From assembly GCF_041381155.1 (NCBI RefSeq), contig NC_091134.1, positions 14,820,008 through 14,884,007 of the forward strand: a stretch of 64,000 nucleotides of DNA. Reading direction: 5' to 3'. Below are positions 37,272-49,075 of this stretch, in pieces (position 1 is the first letter of the stretch; each line of letters opens with the position of its first letter). Source of the stretch: Argopecten irradians. Taxonomy: Eukaryota > Mollusca > Bivalvia > Pectinida > Pectinidae. Below the pieces are notes generated by a model. That model was not told the origin of the DNA and did no database searches. It worked only from the letters and a program-made list of their open reading frames with translations. The position numbers and the translations under genes are program-made.

Positions 37272-37520
37272 CGCTCACCATAAAGGGAGTGGGACGACTG
37301 GTTTGCCCGGTAGAATGTGCTGATTGGTGCTTTGGCAGTATGCTTCATTGGGATTGCACTATCAAAAGGGCAAGGATCTCGCTAATACAAAGAGATCCAA
37401 CATGAACATACCACAGCCTCCCATAACATACAAATATCCACATATGTAACACATTGCATAAAGGGGAGGCCATCTTTAAATAACCATAGCTGTTATCGGG
37501 ACGTTGAGCTACCAACCAAC
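37272..37520 (-). repeat. Dispersed SINE-like repeat
   Basis: The reverse strand reads GGGAGGCTGTGGTATGTTCA, CTCTTTGTATTAGCGAGATCC, CCCTTTTGATAGTGCAATCCC and GAAGCATACTGCC, ending in ACCAGTCGTCCCACTCCC. Same family as about 22660 and 40030. Confidence 0.6.
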
Positions 37521-37929
37521 CAATTAACCGATCCTTTCTTTTGTATATTGCAACGAGATATATAACAAATACTTGTATATGAAGCTATGGTTGGGAGATA
37601 CGTGTAAAATCTCGCGGGTGCAATATAACTGTCTGTGTTCCGTTGTCAATGGATTTCCAATTAGCTTATAGGAAGCACGAACCGTAAACAAGTTTTCACA
37701 ATTGAGATTACCAATATAGCGGTCGTTTTCCTGAGAAAAGAATAGCTTGAACTGACCATAACTTTTGCTGGCAACAACAAGGGGTCACGTTCTTATGTCT
37801 GAGTAATACCACTGGGTTATTAAAAAAAACTTTCCTCGATCATCGTCTTCTTTTCATATAGTAGATTGCTTGATGTCAAATTCTTCATATGTTTATGGTT
37901 AGATATTGATTGCATTTCATTTAACAAAG

Positions 37930-38040
37930 GATTGTTAGATTGCATTTATTGGAGATATAAATGCAATCTGGGTGGGAGATAAATAGAATAGCGGCCTAAC
38001 GGGCGTTATGAATATTTATCTGCCACCCAGATTGCATGTT
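37930..38040. repeat. Short foldback repeat
   Basis: ATGCAATCTGGGTGGGAGATAAAT near 37970 pairs with ATTTATCTGCCACCCAGATTGCAT ending near 38038, around an AACGGGCGTT loop region. Confidence 0.7.
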
Positions 38041-40029
38041 TTTTTTTCAATACCTTTTCAGTTTACTTTCAATTATCCAGACATTGATTTTCTATAATTT
38101 CATAACCAACAAGGTTTCATTCAACAACAATGTCAATTTTCCCTGCGCGGACTAACAGTAAACAAGACTCACATTTATTCATATAGACATTACTACACCA
38201 AGTCTAAGCTGCATTTATTGGCTCATAATGCAGAGCATGTTTATCATTAGAGTAACGGGAGTCGCTGTGGCAAAATGTAAATATATCAATATAAAATACA
38301 GGGTTTATAATAACTCATACTTCAGGGCGTCTTCGACTGTATTACGTTATGATGTTTTTGTTTACAAAAAATGTTTCAATAGACGAGATATTTTATTGGG
38401 ATTGGCCAGCTGGGTAAGAGGATACATCTGTAATACTGATACAGATATAAAGAATTGGAAAAGTAGCGAACAAAAGTTTGTTTGGTGCTTTAATGCAGAA
38501 CTTTCACAAATAAAACTACGTTACAATCAAGCATTTTGCATACTTCCTATCTGAATGGCCATGAATGTCAACCGGCGGACCAACGCACTCTACAAAGGGA
38601 ATCGAAATGGACATATGGCACAATATATTCATTAAAAAGCACATACAAGATTTGGTATGTATGTTTGGTATGAGAACATATTTCTTGAACATTTATGTGA
38701 GAATGCCGGGTACATCGAACATGGCTGACATAGTTATATTACCAAATATCTCTGGTTTCAATGATGGTTCGGTTTCATGTAGGCATAATTATGAAGATCC
38801 ATGGTAATTGGAGCCTTATTATGAAACTGATGAGGTCCTTGGGAGAAAAGTTAGGTTTAATATCTTCCTAGACAGCAAACAAACATCTGGGAGCCTATTT
38901 CGTTATTAATGAACACAGGCGCATGACATGGGTATAAAATGAGACAGGTATATTATTATACCCTTAATGAATCGTGACCTTAGGATGCGTGACAATTCCC
39001 TGTGCAACTGATGACTGTAATTTAAAAATACTGAAATTAGTATCAATTTACATTAATTCATCATCGAAATTTATATTTTATTTGATTCAGTCTAATCATG
39101 TCGGTTTTATGGGGTTAATGATCTCAAAACAACAGGGAGTTTCAAAATTACTTTAAAGTAATCACGTATAACGTATAAAGTGAATCTACCAACGACCCAG
39201 ATCTCAGTGTGATACAGAACCAGATTACAAAAAAAAAAAAAAAAAAAAAAAAAACTGATCACGAGACAAAATTAATTCATCTTACATGGAATAGCAATGT
39301 GACAGTAATTAATTCGGAAAACCGTCTCCATGAGAACTCACTCACAAACTCCATACGCGGAAGTCTGTTTCGCAAAGCGAGTTTTAGAAAGCAAGATGTA
39401 TCTTATGTTTTCCATATTAACACAAGAAGAGTTTAACAATGCGCAATGGTACGGTGGCATGGTAAATGTTTTCAGACATGGAAAATAGAAGAAAAAATAC
39501 ATTTCCGTGTGAACGCAAAACTATTGTGTATGAACGCAATTACACACGCAACGCTTATGCGGGCGAAGGCAATACTAGTCAGATCGTGTTATTTTAACTG
39601 GAATGGAGAGTGATGGTATAGACTGGACCAGATAGTTTATAAAGCCAATCAAAGATAACATATATCGAACAATGGCGTCAAAAGTAACACCAACAATTGG
39701 GCTCAAACGTTGATGGAGGATGAAGAATACATGTATATGAAAGTCGATATCATGTTAAAGATCATTTTATTTACTAAAGGATTTCTTTGTTCATATATGG
39801 ATTGTATCTCATTATTGCTCAAGATCATTTTATTTAATATAGCATTTCTTTTTTTTTCATTTGATACCGCAGTCTTCCAAAATTCCCAACCGCACTTCAT
39901 ACATGCTGCATCCATGGGAGACCGCCGTTACATGAGCCTAGCTGTTAATAGGACAATATGTTAATTGTCTCTCATTATAGCTCAAGATAATTTTATTTTA
40001 TATAGTATTCCTTTGTTCATCAATGGCTT
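38041..40029. other. Stretch with two short unassigned frames
   Basis: Open frames at 38228-38554 (108 codons) and 38565-38807 (80 codons) follow each other on the plus strand. I recognise no domain, signal peptide or helix pattern, and they are probably chance. A pure A run (about 39230-39254) and a repeat fragment (about 39900-39960, CTGTTAATAGGACA) are also here. Confidence 0.3.
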
Positions 40030-40245
40030 GTTTCACATTTTGTTTATGTTTGTTTGTTAAACTTACGTCCTATTAACAGTCAGGGTCATGTAAGGACGGC
40101 CTCCCATGTATGCGGTCTGTAGCGTGTGTGAGGTGCGTGTTTTGGGAGACTGTGGTATGTTCGTGTTGTGTCTTCTTGTATAGCGGAACTCTTGCCCTTT
40201 TTATAGTGCTATGTCACGGAAGCATGCCGCCGAAGATACCAAGCT
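40030..40245 (+). repeat. Dispersed SINE-like repeat, best preserved copy
   Basis: Reads ACTTACGTCCTATTAACAGT, CAGGGTCATGTAAGGACGGCC, GTGTGAGGTGCGTGTTTTGG, CTTCTTGTATAGCGGAACTC and TTTTTATAGTGCTATGTCAC, ending GAAGCATGCCGCCGAAGA. Several other copies in the window align to parts of it. No pol III box is certain. Confidence 0.6.
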
Positions 40246-40813
40246 ACACATATTGTTCAAGACAATGACAAAGAGAAAGTAAAAAATATAACTTATGTAA
40301 ATATATAGTCTGTTTTCCCCAATGGGCGAGTTTGACCTGCTTTTTCCATCCATCTAGGAAGTATTCGAGGTTGGTAACACTGAGCCCGGAAGTATCTAGA
40401 AATAATTTGAATTCTATTTTAACAAGAGGAATGATTTGATTGAACACTTCGTCGGAAGCCTCCGAACACATACCAGTGGAAAGTCCCCTAATGTGTGACC
40501 GACGGAGCCAGAATATCTATAAAGTAGGGGCATTGACTTAGAAGTACACAGCCAATGTGACATTCCACGGAAGTGATGGTTGGTTGTAGTTGATTAGTTT
40601 GAAATAATGACAGGAAATAATGAGGCCCTTCAGAATCTGAAGTGCAGTGTGATGTTAGCTTCAGGGGTATTGCGATATAGCCCAGTGCTGACTTAAGTGA
40701 TATCTAAGCTTGATAGCACATTTGATTTTAATTTGCAGTAATGAGATTGTCAGTGTTTAAAGTTTGGACTCCGACAACGAATGTAAACAAACACCGCGCG
40801 GGCAACTTAAACG

Positions 40814-43800
40814 ATGGCGGCCGCGGTTTCAAACACTGTTTCTTTTACGGAAATTCCCGAATGATTTTTGTATGGAATACTTTCCAAATGTTTCATTTTC
40901 TGAAAAATGTCTGACCAAGGGCACTATTTATTTTTAAAGAAGGATATATTCACAATATGAAAAGTGTCAAAAAATGCATCTGAAATCACCGTTGGGGCTC
41001 GTTGTTACCGCAGTATGAGGAAAGGAGAAAAACCACATCTTCTCAATTTGTGTATTTGTTTGGCCAAAAAGCGCATTGAGGACTCATACTGTTCTTGCAC
41101 TGCTGGGTAAATATCTAGCATGTTCATTTGTTGTTGTTTCTGTTTCAATAAAACAGTGTTTCATTAGTTTATCTTGTTGTCATCACGTACGAACATTCAT
41201 TACTTTTTTCTTCCTCTTCGTTTGAGACTTTGTTTGGTTTGGTTTAGACAAAAAATACTTCAGCACTTTGCTACAAAACATAACATTATTGACAGAAACA
41301 TATTCAACTTGAAGAAAAATTACTCTTATTTACTGTAGAGGCTTTCTTCACATGCCTTGTTTATAACTTACTAGTACAGATGATCAAGAAGACACCTATA
41401 CATGCTGTACTGTACAGTAGGCCTAATATATATTCCCCTACTGTATATCATGAACATTGTTAACAAGTACTGTACAGAAGGCTACAGCTAGTACCATGAG
41501 AGTTTGAAGAATCCTCATGTCATGTTTATCTGACCTTCCATCTCTATAATCATGATCACGAGTCACTGGATATTTCATTGGTTGCAGATGTCCACACACA
41601 GAATTTAAAAGTTTCCAACCTAGTTAAAACTGTTTGTTTTCTTCCGTCTCTTCATATTTATACATTTCACACATTAACACATGTGTATACCCTATCGACT
41701 TAAAATTATATGTACTTTTTATGTGTAAAATGATGACAACAAATCATACAGATAAAGGACTTGACACTTTATTAGTGAACAGGTGCTCTAAAATAGCACC
41801 TATTGCCATGAATAAACATGTACATGCCTGCTATTCTAAAGTGCAACCGTTCAATTTTACATATTTATTCAACAGTTTGTTCACAGTTTCAATTTGTTTT
41901 TTTTTACTAAAACTAAAGCTTATATTCATTATTACCAAGGCAACACTGCAATATATCAACCATACTGTATTATAAATGATCTTATCAGGTAAACCTACAT
42001 TAACTATGTAATAAAGTGTGATCTTGTTATCAGATAAATTGATGATGATAAATTGATATTTAAATGTGTACAGTAGTTTGTAAAATTTCTGAACAAATTA
42101 TTTTAAAGTTTTAATACCAAATGTCTTCTAGTAAATATGTATTAAGATCAAAGTCTGGATCTTATATTCTAACTAAGTAACAATTAACAATGTTTATAAG
42201 AATGTGACATAACAATACATTATAGATCTGGAGGGAGATGTTCCCATATAGTGGGGCTTGTCAAGAGTATTCAACAACTGAAACTTCTCGGAATTACTGA
42301 AGTTCCCGCTGAACAAGCATGCACAAGCATACCACAGACATGGCATATTCCTCGGGGAAATAAAATCAAGCCTGTGTCAGTCAACCAGGTAGTGGTTGTA
42401 AAAGCCAAAGAAACTCATAAGAAATCGCCTATCATCCCACAAGTTGTCAAATCTGACAGGTACAAGACAATAATTCCCATCTAACCTAAATTAATTTTAA
42501 ATATAGTATTATTTAAGATCTTTAAGTGACATTAAATATCAGTTAACCACTATTTTGAATTAGCTACACATAGCATTATGAACAAAATCATAATAAATTT
42601 ACAATGTAAACTTCTCTCTATTATGATTTTATGAAATAAGCAAAATTGTTGGCACTTCATTGCAATAGATGTGATCTTCAAAAATACAATGTTGTAACCA
42701 TTAACACAGGTTTTTGAAACTTACTGAACAACACAAACAAATCCTGAAAAGTGTAAAGGGTGCGCCAATATCAAATCTGAATTTAGAAGCAACACCAGTT
42801 GTATCCTGCAACCCTGTCCCTGTGTTACTTGGATCAGTACTGTCTTACCAGGTATGTACATAGTATGTTAATTTACTTCTTATGACTTTTAAAGCAATTT
42901 AAGTTATGCATACATGTACTACTTAATATAAGTTTTGAATAACAGTAAAAGACAGAGTTATTCAAAGTATTACATTTAAAACAACATCTGTAGTTATATT
43001 TCTACTTATACTTCAAAACTGGGTTTTGCCACAGTGTGAGTAAACTACAAACAGTCCATACTTTATTGATGGATCCAAATATACTTGTTGGAATCAAGTC
43101 AGAGATTATATTAAAGGTCCTTATTCTGCGGATGGCTCTCTCAACATGAATTCGGTGTTGTGCAATAGTTTGAGTGATGTTGACATTAGATGAAGTTAAC
43201 TGACATCCTGATGAAACAAATGGAGGAATGTTAAGGTTTTTAAACCAAGATTATTAAGTTCCTCAGTAATAGTAAATCCCTTATCTGCCATAATGGCATC
43301 ACCCTTTTCAATAAAGTTTGCATCAAGAAGTTGTTGCAGTAGGGCATAAAATCCACTCTTTGCAGTTATTTCCTTGTCCGACATGGATCCAGTGAAAAGT
43401 TCACTTACAAAAAATCAAGTTGCCCATTGGGTCACATGCTACAAGAGCTTTCAGTGTAGTAGAAGATTTATAATCCGAATACATTTGTGACTGTAGTTTT
43501 AAAGAAGATGGTTTCTGAGTTTTCAACTCTGTACAATCAATAATTGCAATAGACCTTGGAAATTCTTCCTTGTATTTAGACGGCATGTTCGTAACAATGT
43601 CATTCCGATGAGGCCAGATAGGAATAGAGCCAAGGCTAACATACATATGATCAATCCATGTTAGAAATAGTTCACTCACAGCCTGCACTGAGATGGAAAA
43701 TCTGTATGCAAGGTCTTTTAGACCAAAATTGTGACGAAGTCTCATCAATGTTAACAGAAGTTGATTATCAAGTCCCATATTCACTATCTCTTTTCTATTA

Positions 43801-44955
43801 TTTTGATGTTGTGGACCTTGGGTAGTTAAAAACTGAAGCAGATTTTGAAATGTAGAATGTTTAAAGCCTGTATAGTATTCGAGTAAACCTTCAACACGAG
43901 ACTCCTCATTAATAATACTGTTCACAGTTAGTGGTGTCCTACAAGAAGTTTCACAGCTATCAGGTATAGAACACGCAGTTGCAGTAGTAAAACTCTGTTG
44001 CTGTTCCACGATGGAGCGGTGTTGGCACAGGACCTCATACTGGTGTAGCTGTTCTTTAAGTCTTTTAATTTCAGCTGCGGCAGACAGAAGCTGCAAAGAC
44101 GTATCTGAAATTGAGAGAAAACAAAATTTAAAACAGAATTTGTAGTTATTGATTAAGACTTTTCTATGTTTGTTTTCAGTCTCAGAAGAATGTCCAATCT
44201 TTAAATACCAGTCAGTCAATGTCTTGTGGAGATCCTGTTTTCCCTAAAGCTTCCAAAGTCCCATTACCACCTTGGTATCATGATTTAAAAGAGCCATCAA
44301 GGGTAGATAACCCTCCCTACATCGAGAAAGAAACCCGTCCCCCAGAGTGCCAGCTTCCTTTGGAACCGTCTTAGAGAAAAAAGAATAACAGCATCTCAAA
44401 TGCACAAAATCACGCAAAGGAAAAAAGGTCCCACTGAAGCTATGCTAAAAGACTTGTTTCAGACCAAATCATTTAGTTCTGTGGCAACTGATTATGGTAG
44501 TAGTAGGGAACAAATGGCAAGGGAAAGGTATGTAAGCATGGGGTCAGCCTATAACCTGCATGTTCATGAATGTGGATTAGTCATCAACAATGAATTTCCT
44601 TATCTTGCAGCCACACCTGATGGTAAGGTTTGTGATAAAGGGGAGAGTGGCATACTGGAAATTAAATGTCCCTTTGTTGCAAGACAGATGACAATCATTG
44701 AAGCATGCAACAAAGTGAAAAAATTTGTACTTGTTCATGATAACAATGTTATAAAAAATGAACAGGGAACATCAGTATTATGTACAAATACAGGGACAAC
44801 TTCTTGTAACAGGTGCTCCATGGTGTGATCTTGTAGTGTATACCACCAAAGATTTGTATATTGAGAGAATTCCAGCTGATGTTCCATTCATGACATCACT
44901 CTTACTTCAACTTTCATTGTTCTACAAATATCATGCTTTACCATATCTTAGAAAA
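40814..44955 (+). pseudogene. SWIM zinc finger and YqaJ-like nuclease gene of the transposon
   Basis: Recognised parts: an exon ending at 41106 (RSMRKGEKPHLLNLCICLA, then YCSCTAG); 42226-42459 (SGGRCSHIVGLVKS, completing a CxC...CxH SWIM finger, then TSIPQTWHIPRG); 42710-42851; 44180-44372; and a block to 44955. The last block has the lambda-exonuclease/YqaJ core: RITASQ, GLVINNEFPYLAATPDG (PDG aspartate), GILEIKCP (ExK), then HQYYVQIQGQLLVTGAPWC. Damage: the start frame stops after 16 codons, a stop and missing segment lie near 44370, and a frame change lies near 44755. In the transposon the protein is presumed to help excision or integration by end processing (inference). It is not a host gene. 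Confidence 0.75.
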
Positions 44956-46475
44956 TAAAGCTCACCATATTTAGACACTAGCTATATGAAGCGTTACATA
45001 TACATGCAAGTTCATAGTTCAAATTTATAGGTAAATCTAATCAGTAGATCCTGTCTATATATGGATATACAGATTTATTTGTGAGATGAGTTGATTTTCT
45101 TGCTACACATCATTTCAAATAGTATTTTAGTAATTTGTAATGTGTCTTACTGTGGTATTATACAATGGACCTGTACATACCTGAACCTATATCTTGTTCA
45201 TGAGGTTTTTGCAATGGTGATGGTAATGGAACATCCTGATCAGCAGCCATATGCATGTCGACCTCTTCATCCTTATGATCAGGGTTGTCAGGGTTGTTTC
45301 TAAAAAAGATAGGTATCATTAGCTACCAGGTAAATCATCAACCGTTTTTTTTTTATTTAAATCAGACAAACTATGTATTTAATCCAAAAGAGTATAACTG
45401 AATCACATAGATAAATAAATGATATGATTTGTTATAATAGGTTGTAATATTAAGAACTGATAAAGCTTTTTCACCTCAGTTAAGACTTAAATACTTCACC
45501 TCGCACCAGTAATTAGAATAACATTATTAACTTGCAGTCTTGCAAGGTGGTGCAAATAGAAATATGTACGTATTTTTACTCAACGACTAATCATTCATAA
45601 TTTTGATGTGTATGTCAAACTATATAATTTATAAAATCAAAAATCACTGAGTAATAATATAATAATTGTGTCAATGCATGTATAATTTATTGCTTCATTA
45701 TGTAAAAATGTACATGATTCACAGCTATAAATTGGTGGTAAACAATGAAGTTTATTTTGCAACCATGTTCTAAGTATCTGTTTTATATGTGTAACAGTCT
45801 CTCAAAGTTCAATTAAGAATGGTCTGGGTAATTTAAAGAAATGCTGAAATAATTATGAGAGAGATACAGAATAAATTTCTTGAAAAAACCATGTTACTCC
45901 TGACTCTGTCTATCTATAATGGTGTAAAAGGAATGGGATAGTGTTAATCAAAATAATATTGGCACAATCTACCATGGCTTACATGTACTGGCGACCCTGG
46001 TTCAATTCCTAGTCTGGTCACTTCTACATATTACAGCTCTGTAAGTTAGGCTTACATTAACATTAACATTCAGTGCAAATTACTAACCTACTCTGCTGAC
46101 GTTGTCGCCAATGTGATCTGCTTCTTTGTACAGAGCTTCCATCTGCAGACAGAGGATCAGGAAAATCCAGTGATGGACCATCACCACCTTCAAAATGCTA
46201 TAATAAAAAAGACAGATTAACATTAGAGTGAAACTGGAAAATAGGTTTACATTACAGAACTCTATCTACTGTAAAGTAGCTATTTGAGTATTAAGATAGA
46301 AGCAAATTCTAGATATACTTGATATAATGTACCCGTATGTGCATATATATATATGTGTGTGTATGATGTTCACACATACATGACATACACAGTCAGACGT
46401 TTTACACAGCTTGTAATTACATATCAGGGTACAGCAATGTAAATCTTGTACATTTCTTGATGGTGTGTGTGCACA

Positions 46476-46479
46476 TATC

Positions 46480-46528
<49 letters not shown>

Positions 46529-46529
46529 C
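46476..46529. repeat. (GT)n followed by a G run
   Basis: About 17 GT units lead into about 18 G. Simple repeat in transposase intron 1; the length is error-prone. Confidence 0.9.
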
Positions 46530-46798
46530 ATATTCAGTAAATGTGTTTCAAATGGGTACAGTATATCCCGAATATGTAGTGCACAATATAGGCCCGGCTT
46601 ATCGGTATTACAGCAGTATTAATTAACCTGTTAGCATTAATATTGGGTGTAGCCTAGAACGTTTTGTCGTTCTGTCTACATTAAATTGTAAAATTGCTTT
46701 GCTGAATAGTGATCTTTTTATTACCCCCATCCACCCCTTTATCGTTTTATACACAGGGCCTAATAGACGCCTAAGACGTGACCTATCTTATATATCTC

Positions 46799-46943
46799 TA
46801 GTCCGCTAAACCTGCCTATATTATTAGGCTTTTTTAAAAAAAATTTTGCCTATATAGACCTATTTATTAGGCAAAATAAATTTAAAAAAAAAAAAAAAAA
46901 AAAAGACTAGAGATCTAATAATATAGGCAGGTTTAGCGGACTA
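46799..46943. mobile_element. MITE with perfect 29-base inverted termini
   Basis: 46799-46827 (TAGTCCGCTAAACCTGCCTA onward) is the exact reverse complement of 46915-46943. The interior is A/T-rich, with a further AAAATTTTGCCTA and TAGGCAAAATAAA pair and a 20-base A run. It has inserted in intron 1 of the transposase gene, so it is younger than the transposon. Confidence 0.88.
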
Positions 46944-48634
46944 ATATATCTCATCATTAGTAACGAGGCCCTGTGGTTCTACAGGGACAGTCACAACAAA
47001 TGAGTATAACGTTACTGAAATACCCATTCAGCATTCACTGGAAGTACTGTACATAACGGTATTTCCGTAGACTGACATTGAAATATAACTATTAAACAAC
47101 GTTACGTGAACTGAAAACTTTCATCTTAAATAAACCATTATTGTTCTTACCTTTGAACATACAAACTTGTGACGATCAATTTTCGACACGTTTAGTTGGT
47201 TATGGGGCCGTCCACAAGCCTTAATCCATCGCAAACACTTCGCTGAATTTGTCTTTGGTTTGGGAAATGGGATAAAACGGACATTCTCCACCCTCTCCGG
47301 ATACCTGGTATCGTTGTTACATGTCCCCCATGCACACGTCTTCACCATTCTTACCAATAGTCAAGATATTTCGTTATTGTTTACGTTATACAGCGTGAAG
47401 CAGGAAGTACAGTGTACGACAAGTTGTCGGAGGTAATGGCGGACAATCGAACACGCGCTCTGATTGGCTAGATTTTCATAACAACCGCGTTGCTAGCAAC
47501 GACCTGGAAGGGGTGAATTAATTATTTTGAATATTTTTAAGTAGAATTAGAAGTTCAAACTTTTCAAAGGTGGTATGGTGTAAAGTAAGTAACGTTTGTA
47601 ACTGAAGAAAAATACTAAATCGTCTGCTGCTGTTCTTGATAGTGAGAAAATACATGTACAATTTGTCAGCGGTAGAGCATCTTTAATAAACCAAACGTCT
47701 GTGAGAGATTCTTTTCCTGGCTATTACTCGAAAACCGTTCAACAAATCTGCATCAATATTTCTGTTTATATCAGACAGGTGCCCTAGTTGTGCCTTATGC
47801 TATTGCGAACCTTCCATGTTTGATGTTTTTTCTGTTACCATGGAAACTTACTCAAAATACCAATTTGTTTCCGGGCTAAAACTCCAAATCCCTTCAACGA
47901 AGCTCCATGAAACTTTCTATATTTTTTAATTTATTTCTGTTACCATGGGAACTCAGTCAAAAACACCAAAATAACTGTTTCATTGTGTTACCTGCTGTTA
48001 TTTTTTTCAGTTTTACTATACTCACATACATCGACTTGAATAGTTGTTACTTTGAACACTGTTATTGTATTTATGTTTTTATACCAACTGCGAAGCGCGA
48101 GGGGTAATGCCACGCTTTGCAGCTCCTTGTTTTAAATGTTTTTTAATACAACAAATCCAATTCTTACCAATGTAGGGTCTAACTCCAAAACTTGTTCGAA
48201 GTACAAAGGGAGACAAATGGCGAGGCTGATGAATAGAAGACCGTAGGTGATGAAACCCAGCACGCATCCCCATACAGCTTTGGACGTAAGCAGCTGTAGC
48301 CAGGGGATGTGTAATGACTATCAACAGGAAATAAGAAACAGTTTATCTATTTAATTTACAGGCTTAGCTTAGGTAATATTGATTTTCGCAAGAATCTCGT
48401 TAAATACTTATCATGTCTTCTTTGTCTGAACATAGTATATTACTGCGATTAGGTATTAGACCCGTAACATGAAGAATAACTGGCATAATAATTCAATTGT
48501 GTTAATCTGTATTTTATTGCCAATTATAAGGATGGGCTGAATAACAATAATATATGCTTTCTTCGTACAAGTTACCAAGAGAAAAGGTATATCGCCATTT
48601 TTAAACTCTTCTTTTTACAGATAGTAGTTTTAAC

Positions 48635-49075
48635 CTTTTCAATAAATGCTAGATAACGTTTAATTCACGTTAAATGACATGTAACCAACTTCAGGTAACA
48701 TGTAATTTACGTTAGATAACATGCAATATACGTTAGATAAAATTTATTTTACGTTAGATCACACTTTATACACGATTGATCACATTTATGTTAAGTTATA
48801 TCACATGTAATATACGTTAGATCACTTTTAATTTACGTTAGATACCGTGTAACTTACGTTAAATAAAATGTAATTTACAATAGATAACATGATATATACG
48901 TTAAATACCATGTAGTTTACGATAGATAACGTGTAATATACGTTAAATAACATGTTAGATAACATGTACTTTACGTTAGACAACATGTAATTGACATTAG
49001 TTAACGTGTAATTTACGTAAAATAACATGTGATTAACGAGAGATAACATGTAATTTACGTAAGATAACATGTTAA
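48635..49075. repeat. Minisatellite, period about 21 bases (copy 2)
   Basis: Counterpart of 15290-15740, with a few substitutions and nearly the same length, so this array has changed little since duplication. Confidence 0.85.

Larger units (their letters stand above)
43002..47357 (-). pseudogene. THAP-domain DDE transposase of the transposon
   Basis: Exons 47357-47151, 46197-46088, 45299-45181 and 44104-43002 join in phase. Exon 1 is the DNA-binding THAP domain (CAWGTCNND, FIPFPKPK, CLRWIKACGR) completed by VCSK/HF across the first junction. Exon 4 starts with a short coiled coil (AEIKRLKEQLHQYE) and then the RNase-H-like catalytic region: AIIDCTE (first Asp), ACDPMG, FTGSMSDKE, IMADKGF (second Asp) and HVERAIRRIRTF (Glu), ending LLTLWQNPVL and a stop at 43004-43002. 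Two single-base frame shifts, near 43415 (a T run) and near 43235, make it inactive as read. Its exon 4 lies in a YqaJ-gene intron, and the last YqaJ exons lie in its intron 3. Confidence 0.82.
40770..47450. mobile_element. Damaged two-gene DNA transposon, ISL2EU/IS4EU-like
   Basis: One block carries a THAP plus DDE (DDE_Tnp_4-like) transposase on the minus strand and a SWIM plus YqaJ-nuclease gene on the plus strand. From what I know of eukaryotic transposons this pair marks the ISL2EU (IS4EU) group. The ends are not certain: CTCCGACAAC near 40770 is mirrored by GTTGTCGGAG near 47427, which is only a weak terminal candidate. Both genes are broken, and a MITE (46799-46943) has inserted in a transposase intron. 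The right side lies close to the S2 boundary. Confidence 0.72.

Noticed and set aside
38228-38807. Two adjacent frames of 108 and 80 codons
   Set aside because: No domain, no splice support, composition like the surrounding AT-rich DNA; mentioned only in the region note.
45999-46009. tRNA B-box-like GGTTCAATTCC
   Set aside because: No A box at the right distance and no cloverleaf could be drawn; at most a SINE relic.
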